A DNA stretch of 64,000 bases, taken from positions 24,564,001 to 24,628,000 of the forward strand of contig NC_084927.1 in assembly GCF_958298935.1 (NCBI RefSeq), in the 5' to 3' direction. Source of the DNA: Phragmites australis. Its lineage: Eukaryota; Streptophyta; Magnoliopsida; Poales; Poaceae. The notes beneath the pieces were generated by a model. It worked only from the letters and a program-made list of their open reading frames with translations. It was not told the origin of the DNA and searched no databases. This document shows, in pieces, positions 34,317 through 46,295 of this stretch; the first letter of the stretch is position 1; the number at the start of each line of letters is the position of its first letter. The position numbers and the translations under genes were made by a program.

Positions 34317-37300
34317 AATCTCCCCCTAATCTTGATGTGCCTGAACCTAAATCAAACCCAACTTCTTTTCTCAGCTCATGAAACCGAACCCTGCCCAGTG
34401 TCTTTGTCAAAATATCAGGTAGCTGGTCCTCTGAACAAATGTATTCCACTTTCATTTTCCTTCCTTCAACACACTCCCTGATGAAGTGAAACCATGTGTC
34501 GATGTGTTTTCTTATGTCGTGGAGCACAGGGTTTTTGCAGAGATTGATTGCAGATTTGTTATCAACCTTTAGAACAGCACAACTAGGATCTTCGAGTATC
34601 AATTCTCCCAGCAACCTACTGAGCCATATTCCTTGACAGGAAGCAGTAGTAGCAGCAGTATATTCAGCCTCACACGATGATAAGGCCACCACCTTCTATT
34701 TTTGAGACTGCCAACTGATCAAATTGTTCCCTAACATGAACAAGACACCTGTTGTGCCCTTTTTGTCACTGATATCTCCAGCCATATCACTGTCACTGAA
34801 ACCAGTTAGCTGAAGACCTCCTCCATTCTTGTCATACTTGCAGCCAAGCTTTAGTGTTCCACTCACGTATCTTAATATGTGTTTGACTGTAGCCCAATGT
34901 TCAGTTGTGGGAGCCTCCATGAACCTGCTCACATATCCCACTGAAAATGCCAAATCTGGCCTTGTGAACACCAAGTATCTGAGACTTCCTACTACACTTC
35001 TGTAGAGTGTAGCATCAATAGGCTGACTTGATCCTTCTTTGCTCAGTTTCAGCCTGCAGTCCATGAGGACTTGAGCAGAGTTGCATCCTTCCATGCCAAC
35101 CCTACCGACAATCTTCTCTGCATAAGCTGCTTGAGAAATAGTTGCATGTTCCTTAGTCTGACAGACTTCTATCCCCAGATAATAGCTCAACAGCCCAAGG
35201 TCACTCATGCTGAACATTTTCTGCATTTGCTTCTTGAACCTGTCAATTTCAAGCACATTTGCTCCCGTGATTATCAAATCATCAACATAGACTCCCACAA
35301 TTAGCCTTGATTCTCCCTTTCCTCTTGTATACACAACATGTTCAGTTGCCGATCTGACAAAATGCAGTGAATTCAGGCTTTCGTCCAATTTTGCATTCCA
35401 AGCGTGTGGAGCTTGCTTGAGGCCATACAATGCCTTCTTGAGCTTTAGCACCTTTGCTGGGTTGTCATCATCAACAAAGCCGGGGGGCTGGACAACATAA
35501 ACCTCCTCTTCAAGTTCTCCATTCAGGAAAGCCGACTTGACATCCATGTGGTGAATTTTCCATCCACCTTGAGCTGCTAGTGCAATCAATAGCCCCACAG
35601 TTTCCATCCTTGCAATAGGTGTGAAAACTTCATAGACTCCATGTTGTTGAACATAGCCCTTTGCAACGAGCCTGGCTTTGTACTTTGAGACAGCTCCATT
35701 TGCATCACGTTTTATCTTGAACACCCATTTTAGACCAATCGGCCTAACTCCTGGCGGCAAGTCAGTGAGTGTCCAAGTTTTGTTACCTTCAATCAAGTTC
35801 ATCTCCTCGACCATTGCCTTCCTCCAGCAGCTCTGCTTTTCTGCTTCTGCGAAGCTTGCTGGTTCCTCCATCGCCAACAGGCATTCATCTCCGTAGTCGA
35901 AGTCGAGGATCAGCATCATCGTGGTGAGCGTGTTCGCCACCGTTCGGTAACGGCGTGGCGCCTCGTCGATCCCAGCGCAAGCGTCAGTCAGAGGAGTGCA
36001 AAACTCAACTCTGGCCGAGGCACTCGATGTAGGCATCGCCGGGATCATTGACGACGCTGAGGACCCTGCCATGGGCACGACCACCATGCCCAGTGGTGAG
36101 TCACCTTCCGTCTCATTGCCCGCTTCTCGCATCATGTCAGAAGTGATACTCCCGGCCACTAGAGCAACGTAATACTCCACGGTGAAATCTTCTTCGTTGC
36201 CCCCATCATCTTCATGAATGCCCAATCCCAGAATGCCGCCTCATCGAAGAAGACATCGCGTGACACGCAAACACGCCGCGCCACGGGACCGTACATGCGG
36301 TAGGCCTTTGAGCCCTGCTCGTAGCCAATGAAGACCATCCTTGTGCCACGATCATCCAGCTTTCTTAGGTTTGGTTTCGCTGCCTTCACGTAGCCCACAC
36401 ACTCGAAAACGCGAAGGTGTTCGATCGAGGGATGGTGTTCGTTCCACGCTTCATAGGGCGTCACCCCATCAAGACTTTTTGTCGGTGATCTATCCAGCAC
36501 ATATACCGTCGCCACCATTGCTTCACCCTAGAAATACGCCGGCATTCCAGCTGCCTTTAACATGGACCGCACTGTGGCGACCACAGTTTGGTTTCGTTGC
36601 TCGACGACGCCATTCTGCTACTGCGTGTAGGGTGCGGTGAGTTGTCGTCTCACCCCGCGGTCAGCACAGTATTCCATGAAGTCCACGGAGGTGAACTCTC
36701 CCCTTGATCAGTGCAGAGAGCCATCAGCTTGCGGCTGGTTTCAACCTCAACACCAACCTGAAATTGCTTTATCGTCGCAGCCGCTTCGTGCCTGCCAGAG
36801 AGAAGTCGAATCCACATGTGTCGGCTCATATCGTCGATGAGCAGCAGGAAATACTTCCTGCCACCCGGCGTGGCCGGTGTGATCGGGCCACACAGGTCCC
36901 CATGCACCAGCTCGAGCGCCGTCTGCGCCTTGTACTTGGCTTCCTCTGGGAGCGGCACATGCCGCTGCTTACCCACGAGGCACCCGTGGCACAACTGATC
37001 AATGTAATCAATTCTCGGGAGCCCGCGGACCATCTCGCCTTGAGCTAGCCTCTGGAGCGCTTGAAAGTTAAGGTGGCCGAAATGAGCATGCCGCCGCCAT
37101 GCCGCCTCGGTGCCGCTCGCCGCCAGACACACGGGCTTTTCCATATTCAATCGTAAAACATACAGGCGGTTTGGAGAGCGTTGTACCTTAGCAAACAGGA
37201 GATCGTTGGGGTCCCGCAACGTGAGGACACCTCGGCAGATGTGGATGTCGTAGTCGCATTCGTCGAGGTGGCCGACGCTCATGATATTGTTGCGGAGCTT

Positions 37301-38624
37301 GGGTATATAGTACACCCCCTCCAGCGCCCGATGTTCCCCATTTTTGCAATGAAATAGCACGGTGCCACGCCCCCGGATGTCCACCACGGACTCATCACAG
37401 AACTTCACCGAGCCCATGACGCCGGTGTCGAGCTCGGCAAACGCGGTGCGCGCACTGGTCATGTGGTTTGTGGCTCCTATGTCCAGGAACCACACTTCGG
37501 TGGTGACCTCGTCAACCCTGTCACCTAGCTCCACAGCTTTGGCCTTCTCTTCACTGAGATACACCTCCTGGGTGCTGGGTGTTCGATCGAGGGTCGTCTG
37601 GGCAGCGAGAGACTCCCCCATGGCATGAGCCATGAGCAAGGTCGGCTCTTCTTCTGCCTGAACCATATTCACTTCCCCTCTGCGCTGGAGACACGGCTTG
37701 TGACATTGCTTCGAGTAATGACCATATTCATTGCAATTGAAGCACTTTACCTTTGATATGTCGCGGTCGTCGTTGCCGCCGATGGCGCCCTCCTTGCCTT
37801 TTGGCGATCCGGAGTTCTTGCCCCAGCGCCCTTGGCCACCAAAACCACCTCGGTTCTTGTCGCTGCCGCTGGAGCCATCCTGCTCCTGCTGCTTCAAATG
37901 GGCCAGCCACTGTTCCTCGGTGAGGAACAGTTTCCCGCCCGATGCCTCTCCCTCGTCGTCACTGTGATCATCAACAGAGGAGAGCCTCCATGGGCATGGG
38001 CATGGTCTTTATGTCGAGGAGCTGCTCGATCGAGATCGCCACCTACTTGTATTTCTTGGGGACGACACACAACAGCTTTTTGTTCACATACTGGTCCTTG
38101 ACGTTGCCTCCCATGTCGCGTATATTAGCGACAACGGCGGTGAGCCACATCGCTAATTCCTCCGGCTTCTCTCCTTCCTTGAATCGCAGGAACCCAAATT
38201 GTTGCCGGAAAGCTTGTTCATTCGCCTCTCGCACACGATCGACGCCGATCCGCATGGTCTTGATGGCGTCCCATGCCGCCTTGGCGGTGTCATGCTGCGC
38301 TAGTGCGTGCAACATCTCTCATGGCACAACCTGGAGTATTGCCGAGAGCGCCGAGCAATCCTCTCGATACTCAGCGTAGCCGGGGTCGATCGCCGTCCAT
38401 AGCCCTTGCGCCTGCAAATTGACGTGCATAAGCAGTGCCCAGTCAGGGTAGTTGGTCCTCGTCAGAGTTGGAAGCCTCGCACCAGCGCCGGCCTCCTGAG
38501 ACAGCGGCACCAATGGGAGTTGGGCGCCGTCTGCGCCGCCATCGCTCGATTGCCTGTTTCCGCTGCCTCCCGTGCCGCCGCGTCTCGGTGGCGGGGTATA
38601 ACGACCACCTCCATCCGTCGACAT
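34255..38624 (-). pseudogene. Copia gag-pol polyprotein with several nonsense and frame breaks
   Basis: Reading right to left: a gag N-terminus begins near 38624. A gag domain follows, interrupted by TGA (38319-38321) and another stop at 38043. Next come the zinc knuckle CFNCNEYGHYSKQC (about 37740), the protease site (WFLDIGATNHMT), and a GAG-pre-integrase with an HxxxH-CxxC pattern (HFGHLN...CHGCLVGK). The integrase core (HGDLCGPI, LCTDQG) is broken by a frame change near 36700 and a TAG where family members have Trp near 36530. The reverse transcriptase retains YVDDLIITG. RNase H follows an in-frame TAG (34696-34698) and retains SSCEAEYTAA. The polyprotein is therefore non-functional. Confidence 0.92.
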
Positions 38625-38659
38625 CGTTGTTGGATCACAGTCATAGCTCTGGTACCAAT

Positions 38660-39052
38660 TGTCAGTAGAAATCGCTCTCGCTCTCAGTTTGTGATTTTTT
38701 CAGACGATGAACAGTAACCTAACGAAACTGAACTTCTGAAAGAAAAAACAGAGAACAAAAGATAGTGGTTGCGCTGCGTTCAATTCGTAGCTTTTTCGAT
38801 CTTTCTCATCTATTTATTCCCTCCACAATCTAGAGTTTGTTACATGCAAAACGTGACCACATATGCACTAGATCCGCTAATTGTGCCATCCCACAACTAG
38901 CTTCAAAAATGGGCCACTAACTCCTGAAAACAAGCTAAACAGCGCTGCTTCTATTTGCCGTCAGAAGCGGTCATCTCCGATCATCCGGCTCCTATATGCA
39001 ATGCAATAACAGAAAACGAAATTGCGTACAAGATTACTAAAGATAGCTATCA
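38660..39052 (-). repeat. Copia 5' LTR
   Basis: 393-bp terminal repeat followed on the minus strand by the primer-binding site. Confidence 0.9.
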
Positions 39053-39135
39053 ACCAGCACACGAAGGATGCTCGAGATCTGGTCAAACAACACCAGGCAA
39101 GCAGCGCCTGAGACCAAGAGCAATCAAGAATACAC

Positions 39136-39282
39136 CTTGGCCTTGTACTTGCCGTAGAGGTCGTAGTGCTCGGGTCGGAGGCCGAGCTTGGCGGCGACGT
39201 TGGTGATGGGGAGCGGCTCGACGAAGTTGGTGATGTTGATGTATGCCGGCACCAGTGAGGCCACGCCCAGCCTTCAAATCAT
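39136..39282 (-). pseudogene. Formate-tetrahydrofolate ligase relic, exon 1
   Basis: The minus strand from ATG (39280-39282) has TGA as its third codon (39274-39276). It then reads as GVASLVPAYINITNFVEPL, then ITNVAAKLGLRP, then HYDLYGKYKAK, and ends at an AAG|GTGTAT donor. Plant formate-THF ligases begin with a closely similar segment (V.SPVPADIDIA.SVEPL.I..IA..L.L...HYDLYGKYKAKV). Removing the Copia element leaves an 88-nt intron joining exon 2 in the correct order and orientation. The intact enzyme makes 10-formyl-THF for one-carbon metabolism. This copy is dead and 3' truncated. Confidence 0.75.
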
Positions 39283-39948
39283 GGGGCTCAGCATCTCTGG
39301 CAGTAGCAACGGTGGCGACGACGTGATGATGATGCTAGATCTTGCAACAACTCAGTTGAGGTCGCTCAGGGGTGAGATGCTTAGTTCAGGTCTCTTGGCG
39401 AAGGTGCTCTTGTACACGTACAACGGAGAGATGCTTAGGTCTCCGTACACCACCCTAGGCCCCGGTACGCTAGCAGTAGCGTCGTCCGCCATGGTTACCT
39501 CTACAAACAATGAAACCACATGGATCTGATGCAAGGGAGGTGGATCGGGCCACCGGCAACCTTGACAATGCCGGGAACCACATTAATCCTCCATTAGGGT
39601 GACGGATCAGGCCATATCTGGAGAGGAAGTCGATGGATCCAGTGGCGATAAGCCTAGATCAGCTTGTTCCTCCACGCCACCATCAGTTCATCGCCCGCCT
39701 TTGTACAGCACTGTCGCCGGGTGTACCTCCCTACCCGCTACTATATAGCACGGCCACCACCGCTGGGGTCGCTCCGGCGACCCATCTCGGCACAGATCCA
39801 TGCTCTCGCCAGTCGGAGTCGGGTACGACTACATCTGTCCTGTCGGAGTTAGGTACGGCTGGTTCTGGGCGGTCGGAGTCCACAACCTCGCCAGAGGTCG
39901 TCGGTGGGGGAGGAGAGAGAGAGGGGCGGGAGAGGAGAGGGACAACAA
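39283..39948. other. Intergenic DNA, no gene recognised
   Basis: GC-moderate DNA with short frames in several phases, none recognised. A purine-rich GGAGAGAGAGAGGGG stretch lies near 39909-39940. Confidence 0.4.
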
Positions 39949-40896
39949 CACTATGTGAAAAACAGATAAAAGAGACACGAAATTAATGACGATCGTAATA
40001 TGACCCGTCACTTATGATAATAATGATATGTTATAGTTATGACTGTCACTTATTACCAATTATAAGTGATAGTCTATCCTACACCAGTCATAAGTAACAT
40101 GTCATCTTTGATCAGTCATAAGTAACAGATCAAGTTATGACCCATCACTTATTATCAATGATAAGTCACATATCATCCTTGGTCAGTCATAAGTGATGGG
40201 TAAAATTGTAACCTATTACTAATAATCAACTCATTAGTGATGAGTCATGCTAGAAAGTCATTAGTGAAGGATCAAGTTGTGATCCATCACTAATGACTAG
40301 TTTGATAAAACAGAGCAGGTAAAGGAATTTTAATCAATAAATCATTAGATGTATTGGTCAATCAGTTTCCTATCATAACTTACTTAATTTTGTTGTTTAT
40401 ATAGTAAATATGTGCATAGCATGTTGCTATATTTTTTTTATTTTTCTCTTATTTTTTCTCACCTCAGTAGCACTAGAATATAAACTATTGTATATTTCTG
40501 TTCAAGTTTGATATAAGAGATGGCAGCTATGGACACAAACATACATTTCAAAAATGGTGCAGAAACATCATAGGGCAAGAACTCAATCTTCTAGACCGTT
40601 TTTGGCCTTGAAAAATTTGGCAAAGTGGGAGGGAAGCGGATGTATTTTTTTTTAATGTCCGTTGAGTAAAAAAACATTAAAATCAGAGTCTGTATGCAAA
40701 AGTTATACCTATTTTACCGACGTTCATTCTTGGTTATATATCCAATTACAATCCGGCAAAAAATAGTTATAAGTGACGGGTCATAATTATGATAGTCATA
40801 AGTGACGTCACGGTTATGACCCGTCACTTATAACCTTGTTAAAAAATATTAAAAGGATAAAATATCTGGCTTCCTTCAAAACACACGTGATAGTGA
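39949..40896. mobile_element. Possible small CACTA element
   Basis: Begins CACTATGTGAAAAAC and ends CACGTGATAGTG (inverse CACTATCACGTG). Between them, at 39985-40310 and 40740-40850, are many copies of a GACCCGTCACTTAT/ATAAGTGACGGGTC unit in both orientations, which is CACTA-like subterminal architecture. The 3 bases outside the ends do not match (CAA and AGC), so the exact ends are uncertain. Confidence 0.5.
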
Positions 40897-41200
40897 GCTC
40901 CATCGCTAGACTTGTTTGGAAAACTATTTGGTGTGTATTGAGCTGCATCCCCAGACCATCCGGTGGGTTGAACTCCACCTAGAACCAAAAAATATCTTCA
41001 TAAAAAATGCTCCGGTGTTCACATCTCCTAAACACCGGACCATCCAGTGCACAGTCCAAGTTTTGCATCTATATAGAAAAAACTCCGGTATATATTGACT
41101 CTGAGCACCGGACTATCTATTGTGTATAATTTCCTACATATCCGACCATCCGCTGAGTACAATTTCTATAGACTCAAAGACAAAAACACAAACTCCATTT
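40897..41200. repeat. Dispersed CACCGGACCATCCGGTG palindrome cluster (LTR-like)
   Basis: Several diverged copies of a palindromic motif like CACCGGACCATCCGGTG or CTCCGGTGTTCAC, spaced 40-60 bp. The same motif recurs at 48420-48970, so both are probably pieces of one LTR family. Confidence 0.5.
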
Positions 41201-43974
41201 CCTTTTCACCTTTAGTCCGACATAATTATATTTGCAACATATAGACATGCTCATACAAACTAAAACTCATCAAACCAAGACTACAATATTATAAATCACT
41301 CATCACAAATTAAGTAAGGCACATTTCCACTTGTTTTTTCACATTTGTATCTAAGGAAGTCCCATCATATTATCATAGGTGAATCAGTCAAATGCTTGTA
41401 GCATCTTGAATTTTTCATAACATGGTGTTAGCTTAAATGATCCTATGCATGCTGATCATGCTTCTTTGATCGTATTTTTCTACTCAAGTTTAAGCACAGG
41501 TTGAGAATGCATACCAATATTTGGTACAGATTGTCTGCAGTGCTGGCAGGTGGCACGCCTCTGCGTGATGAGCACAAAATGAACTATCCTTTTGCTTTTC
41601 ACTCTTTCTTATTCATATGCGCCGACTCTAGAGCTGCTCAAATCTTCCTCTAGGCAATATGAGATTCAATCCTAATTATGACGAAGACATTTGCAAAGTT
41701 CTGTTGCATATTCTTTTGTTAACCTCGAAGGTCGAGGACCTGACACACTCATCATATTGTCCAGACATTCATATTCGCTTGGGTTTTCATCTGACAACAG
41801 CCTGCTTGCTGGTAAATTAGTATATTCTATTTTAATTTTAAGTATTGTATTTAAAAAAACTACAAATTTTAATGCACTCCTAGATGAAACATTTCAGTGG
41901 CTGACTTCCTTTTTTTCAGCTCATTCATATTGGCGATTTCAATGGCACCCCTTAGGCATGTATCTAATTCATCCTTGTCTCTTTTCCCAGTACCAAATAT
42001 TTCGACTTCAAAGAAACAAGGGATTTGATCAATGGGCCTGTAGTGGTACTGATGTCTTGATTAGTTGATTTCTGACACATGTGGTTGCTGAACTAAAGAG
42101 CGATAAAGAAAATGAAGACTGCAACCGTGACTTTGTGCTTATAGGTATAATTCTGCATCTCTATGCCTATGATTTGCAGTATGTCTTTGCTGGATTCAAG
42201 AGTGACATTGCTTCGATATTAGTTGTTGCCCATGCAACTGGTGGCTTTAGATTGCTGAATAATGTTGAATGCATGGCTTAAATGGTAGCCTGAACTACTT
42301 ACTGTCTGTTAAACAATGATTTGCAACTATTGCTTCATATAAGAGTTTTGTACTGCATGTTTTTGGCCAATATATAGGTGGGAAAGTGAACTTTTGAACA
42401 AAACAAAGAGTCGGGATTATGCAAAAGGTGCAATCTGGTCAATAGGCTGCTGACTATGCGATATTTGCCGTAAACTACTCACACAATGACTTACAGCTAC
42501 ATAGATTTATAACAGGTTATAGTCTTCTGTGTATTCATCCTATTTGATATCCTTTCTACAGTTATCATCACCACTCTTTTTGCACTCTGTTGTCTTTGCT
42601 TCTCCAAACTCACATCACAAGATTTTTTTTCTTGTAAATCATTTCTTAATTTCTTTGTTTGCATTGTAGGGTGCAGGATTTTCATCAAGGCTACCAAACA
42701 CCAAGCACATGCACACTTGTACTGTTTAGTTCTGCAAAAAGATGATTTAATGTTTCAAGGAACTTGGTTGTATGGGAGATGGTGTATCAACAAATAATTG
42801 ATACCTGTTTGGATGGGGTGCATCTGAATTTATTTTCTGAAACTATGGTAATGCTTGTCTGCCATGTGAATGTCTTCTCTTCCCACTGTAAAGCATCCAG
42901 GATTATGTCCTTTCTTGTGATCAATTGAGTGGAATGAGTAATATATTTATTGTTGGTATAGAGCAAGATTTTATTTTCATTGCCTTGTCGCATGCCTTGC
43001 GCATCCAATGCCTTTATGAATCAAGATCACCCAACCAACTATATTATCTTCTGAAAAAAAAACTCCCATTACCTTGTACAGGCATTTAATTAGTGTAGAG
43101 AGAAAAATTTCAGTAGATAGGCGGTTCTAGTCGAGATGAGGAGAAGAGTTGGGCGAAGAAAAGGGCTTTACTGGCTGTTGGGCCAGCACATCACCCATTC
43201 CATCCTTTCTCAGCTTCTCTGTCTCTGAACGGCTTTCTTCCCCAACCGCATCAACAACCGAGCAAGAGCAACCCTAGCAAGCGAGTAGCAGCGGCGGCCG
43301 GCTATACACGAGCACGGGGCATCAAACAGGCGGGTGGGCGACACCTGAAAGCTGGTGCATGGCAGTGCCGCACCAATAAGCAGCTGCGGCAATCGGACGG
43401 CGCCGCGGCAGCACCGGCTCAAAGTGAGCACCGAGCATTCGAGCAAGTATATACTCCACCGACCCACCAATTTTGATAAGTTTTGCCTTCTGAGTCTGAT
43501 GCGTAATTGCAGCGACACTAAATGAAGAATTGAGGCAACTTTGATTAGTTACTACTCTACATCCGTTCGGGCTAGCTTCTTATATGGCTAATTCTTATCT
43601 TTTAAAATGGGATATGCTTTACTGAAGTACATGAACTGACTGTTCCGCTGTTTTTCTATAAAATGGAGAACAATTCCAGGCTCTACATCTTGAGATGTAC
43701 ACAGCTGACAGCCCTGCTGTTCCGCTGTGGAACAAATTGAAGTTTCCCCATCGTCCTATTCGTATTGATAAACTCTGACGATTGATTATTCATGTGTAGT
43801 TTGGTGGGAGATATTTAGAGGCATTAATAATGGAAAAATTATTTATAAATTTTGTTTGAACAATGAAGTTTATGTAGGTTCCACATGCGTATCCCAAATT
43901 TTTGTCCTGCATACGCTATCTACACCTCACCTGCCACGCCAGACAAGCACAGAGAAACACGCAGACAACAGGCC
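41201..43974. other. Region upstream of AKR1; no gene recognised
   Basis: T-rich, intron-like DNA with scattered frames (41691-42068; 42081-42281) that I cannot assign. 43140-43480 is GC-richer and leader-like. A TATA-like TTTATAAAT sits at about 43842-43850, about 125 bp before the AKR1 start, and could be its promoter. Confidence 0.35.
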
Positions 43975-46295
43975 ATGGCATCACCACCAGCCAGGAGCAG
44001 CACCCGTCACTCCAAGATCCCAGAGTTCTCGGTGGGCCCTATCGGGCAGCCGATGCCGGCAGTGGGGCTCGGCACGGCGTCACACCCGTTCGTGGCGGAA
44101 GACGTCAGGGCCGCTGTGCTCATCGCGCTGGAGCTCGGCTACCGCCATATCGACACCGCCGCGCTCTATGCCTCTGAGCGGGTCGTTGGCGAGGCCATGG
44201 CTGAGGCAGCTCAGCAAGGGATTGTGGCGTCCACGGAGGAGCTGTTTGTGACATCCAAGGTGTGGTGCACGCAGTGCCACCCCCAACTCGTGCTCCCATC
44301 CCTCAGGGAGAGCTTGTTGTAAGTTTCTTGAGTTTGATTTTGCTTCCCCCTTTTCTATAATATAATAGTGTTTGCTGTCAAATGTTCGGTTCTTTGAACC
44401 AGTTTCTCGCTTAGGTGAGAATGTGATATATTGGTGCTGTGAATTTGTACGCGACGCCTATCTAACTGTTAGCTGTGTTGCAGGCTCTCAGCTAACCAAT
44501 ATTATTTTAAATTAAAACCAAATTTCAAAATATCATGGAATCTGAAAGGTGGAAACAGTTCACAACTAGAAGTTGAAATCAACTTGAATTCAATCCAATC
44601 AAGTATTCAAGTTACTGGGTTTAAGGTTATTGTGTAAAGCTTTTAACAATTTCAACCGTGAATTCTGTTTGAAATCAAAATACTGCACATCGAACTTTTA
44701 CAGTTTATACAAGCTAATACATGCAACTTCGAATGTTAGTTCATACATCTCGCAACATAAAAGTTAGTTCAGAAATAATACTATCTTTAGAAGTGTAAAC
44801 GGATTTGACATTAGAAATAAGTTTTTGTATTTTAACCAAATCTGCAGTAGCTGGCATTACCAATATAATACTATAATAGAATTAATGTGCTTTGGTGGTA
44901 AGCAGGTACTTATCTCTTCATCTGTAGGAACCTTCAAATGGAATATGTTGATTTGTACCTGGTTCATTGGCCCATGGCTGTAAAGCCTAGCAAGCCCCAC
45001 TTCCCAATGAAAAGGGAGGACATTGTGCCCATGGACCTGAGTGGCGTATGGCAAGCAATGGAGGAATGCCATCGGCTTGGCCTTGCTAAAATGATTGGTG
45101 TTAGCAATTTCACAACAAAGAAGCTGCAGGAGCTGCTTGCCATTGCAAAAATTCCCCCAGCAGTAAATCAGGTTTGTGTTGATCAACTGGATAATCACTG
45201 ATGGAAATAACCTTCTGTACTATATTGAATTTTATGTCCAATCACTGATTATCAGTCTTTTATCACTGATGGATAATCAGTCTTTTTTTCAAGTTTTTGT
45301 GTCCGTTTCTTTTATGGCTACCAATCTATATATATACCTCATAAAAGAAAACCAAAATATTTTACTATATTGAATTTGAAGCCGATTTGATGAAAGCTCA
45401 TTTTTATAAGGTTGTCTCGGGTATACCCTCAATTCTACTATATCATCTCAAACGTTACATCTGTGGTATTCATGCATGTGATAACATCTGCAGGTTGAAT
45501 TGAATCCGACTTGGCAGCAGAAAAAACTAATCGAGTTCTGCAAAGATAAGGGTATTCATGTGGCTGCTTATTCTCCCCTGGGAGGCCAAAGAATATCTAA
45601 AATGAATCCAGTACGACAGTCTGAGGTTCTGGAAGAGATTGGAAAGGCTAGAGGGAAGTCAGTGGCTCAGGTATGAACTGTATTCTCTCAATGCATCTTA
45701 ATCTTAGTATAGCAATTCACTTGATTTCTCATCAAAATTCAAGATCTTCGAAGGCTCTCACATATATATTGAATTAGTTTAGTACTGTTGATGACTTATG
45801 AGTGTTGTGCAGTATGTCTTTGCTAAAAAAGCTTTGTGCAGTTTGGCAGAGCACCTAATATGCTCAAATTCAAGAAATTTGTGTTTGGGCGAGCATAGAA
45901 GACTTGAGCAAAACAGTAAACTTTTACACAACAGCACAACAGAACAATATAATATATGATCAAACAAAAAGTGACAGAATTCTGAATTCAGTACTGGCAA
46001 TCTGTCTCATTCTTTTGCTAACATTATGTGATTTTAGCTGCACAACTGATTTCCCAATTGCCCCCAGATTTCACTGAGGTGGATCTACGAGCAAGGCGCA
46101 AGCATGGCGGTGAAGAGCTTAAAAAGGGAGAGGCTTAAGGAGAACATCGAAATCTTTGGTTGGGAATTGAGCGACGAAGACCGGTTTAAGATTGGTGAGA
46201 TACCGCAGCACAAGTTGGTCACAGTGCAGAGTCTCCTATGCCCTGAAGGCATCTCCAATGTGGATATTTCAGATGTTGATGTTCTTGAAATGTAG
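43975..46295 (+). CDS. Aldo-keto reductase, AKR4-type (4 exons, 330 aa)
   Basis: NAD(P)H-dependent carbonyl reductase in the cytosol, of the grass group annotated as deoxymugineic acid synthase, chalcone reductase or codeinone reductase-like. Exons: 43975-44318, 44928-45171, 45494-45670, 46068-46295; phases join. The (beta/alpha)8 barrel covers almost the whole chain. The catalytic tetrad is Asp60 (YRHIDTA), Tyr65 (ALYASE), Lys95 (FVTSKVW) and His128 (YLVHWP). GVSNFTTKK and the cofactor-site [14 protein letters not shown] are also present. I chose the ATG at 43975 because upstream in-frame codons look like leader DNA. It is the tandem paralogue of the gene at 54622 but has one extra intron (45172-45493). 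The C-terminal tail differs ([11 protein letters not shown]), so substrate range may differ. True DMAS activity is not shown by sequence. Confidence 0.92.

Larger units (their letters stand above)
33923..39052 (-). mobile_element. Copia LTR retrotransposon, 5.1 kb, full structure, decayed genes
   Basis: LTRs lie at 33923-34316 and 38660-39052 (394 and 393 bp, about 20 differences by eye), both TG...CA. The flanking 5-bp duplication is ACCAG (33918-33922 and 39053-39057). On the minus strand the right LTR is followed by a primer-binding site like ATTGGTACCAGAGC, the usual Copia initiator-Met tRNA site. A purine tract (AGGGGGAGATT) abuts the left LTR. Gene order protease-integrase-RT-RNase H defines Copia. 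It inserted into intron 1 of a formate-THF ligase relic, about 10 nt before exon 2. Confidence 0.95.
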
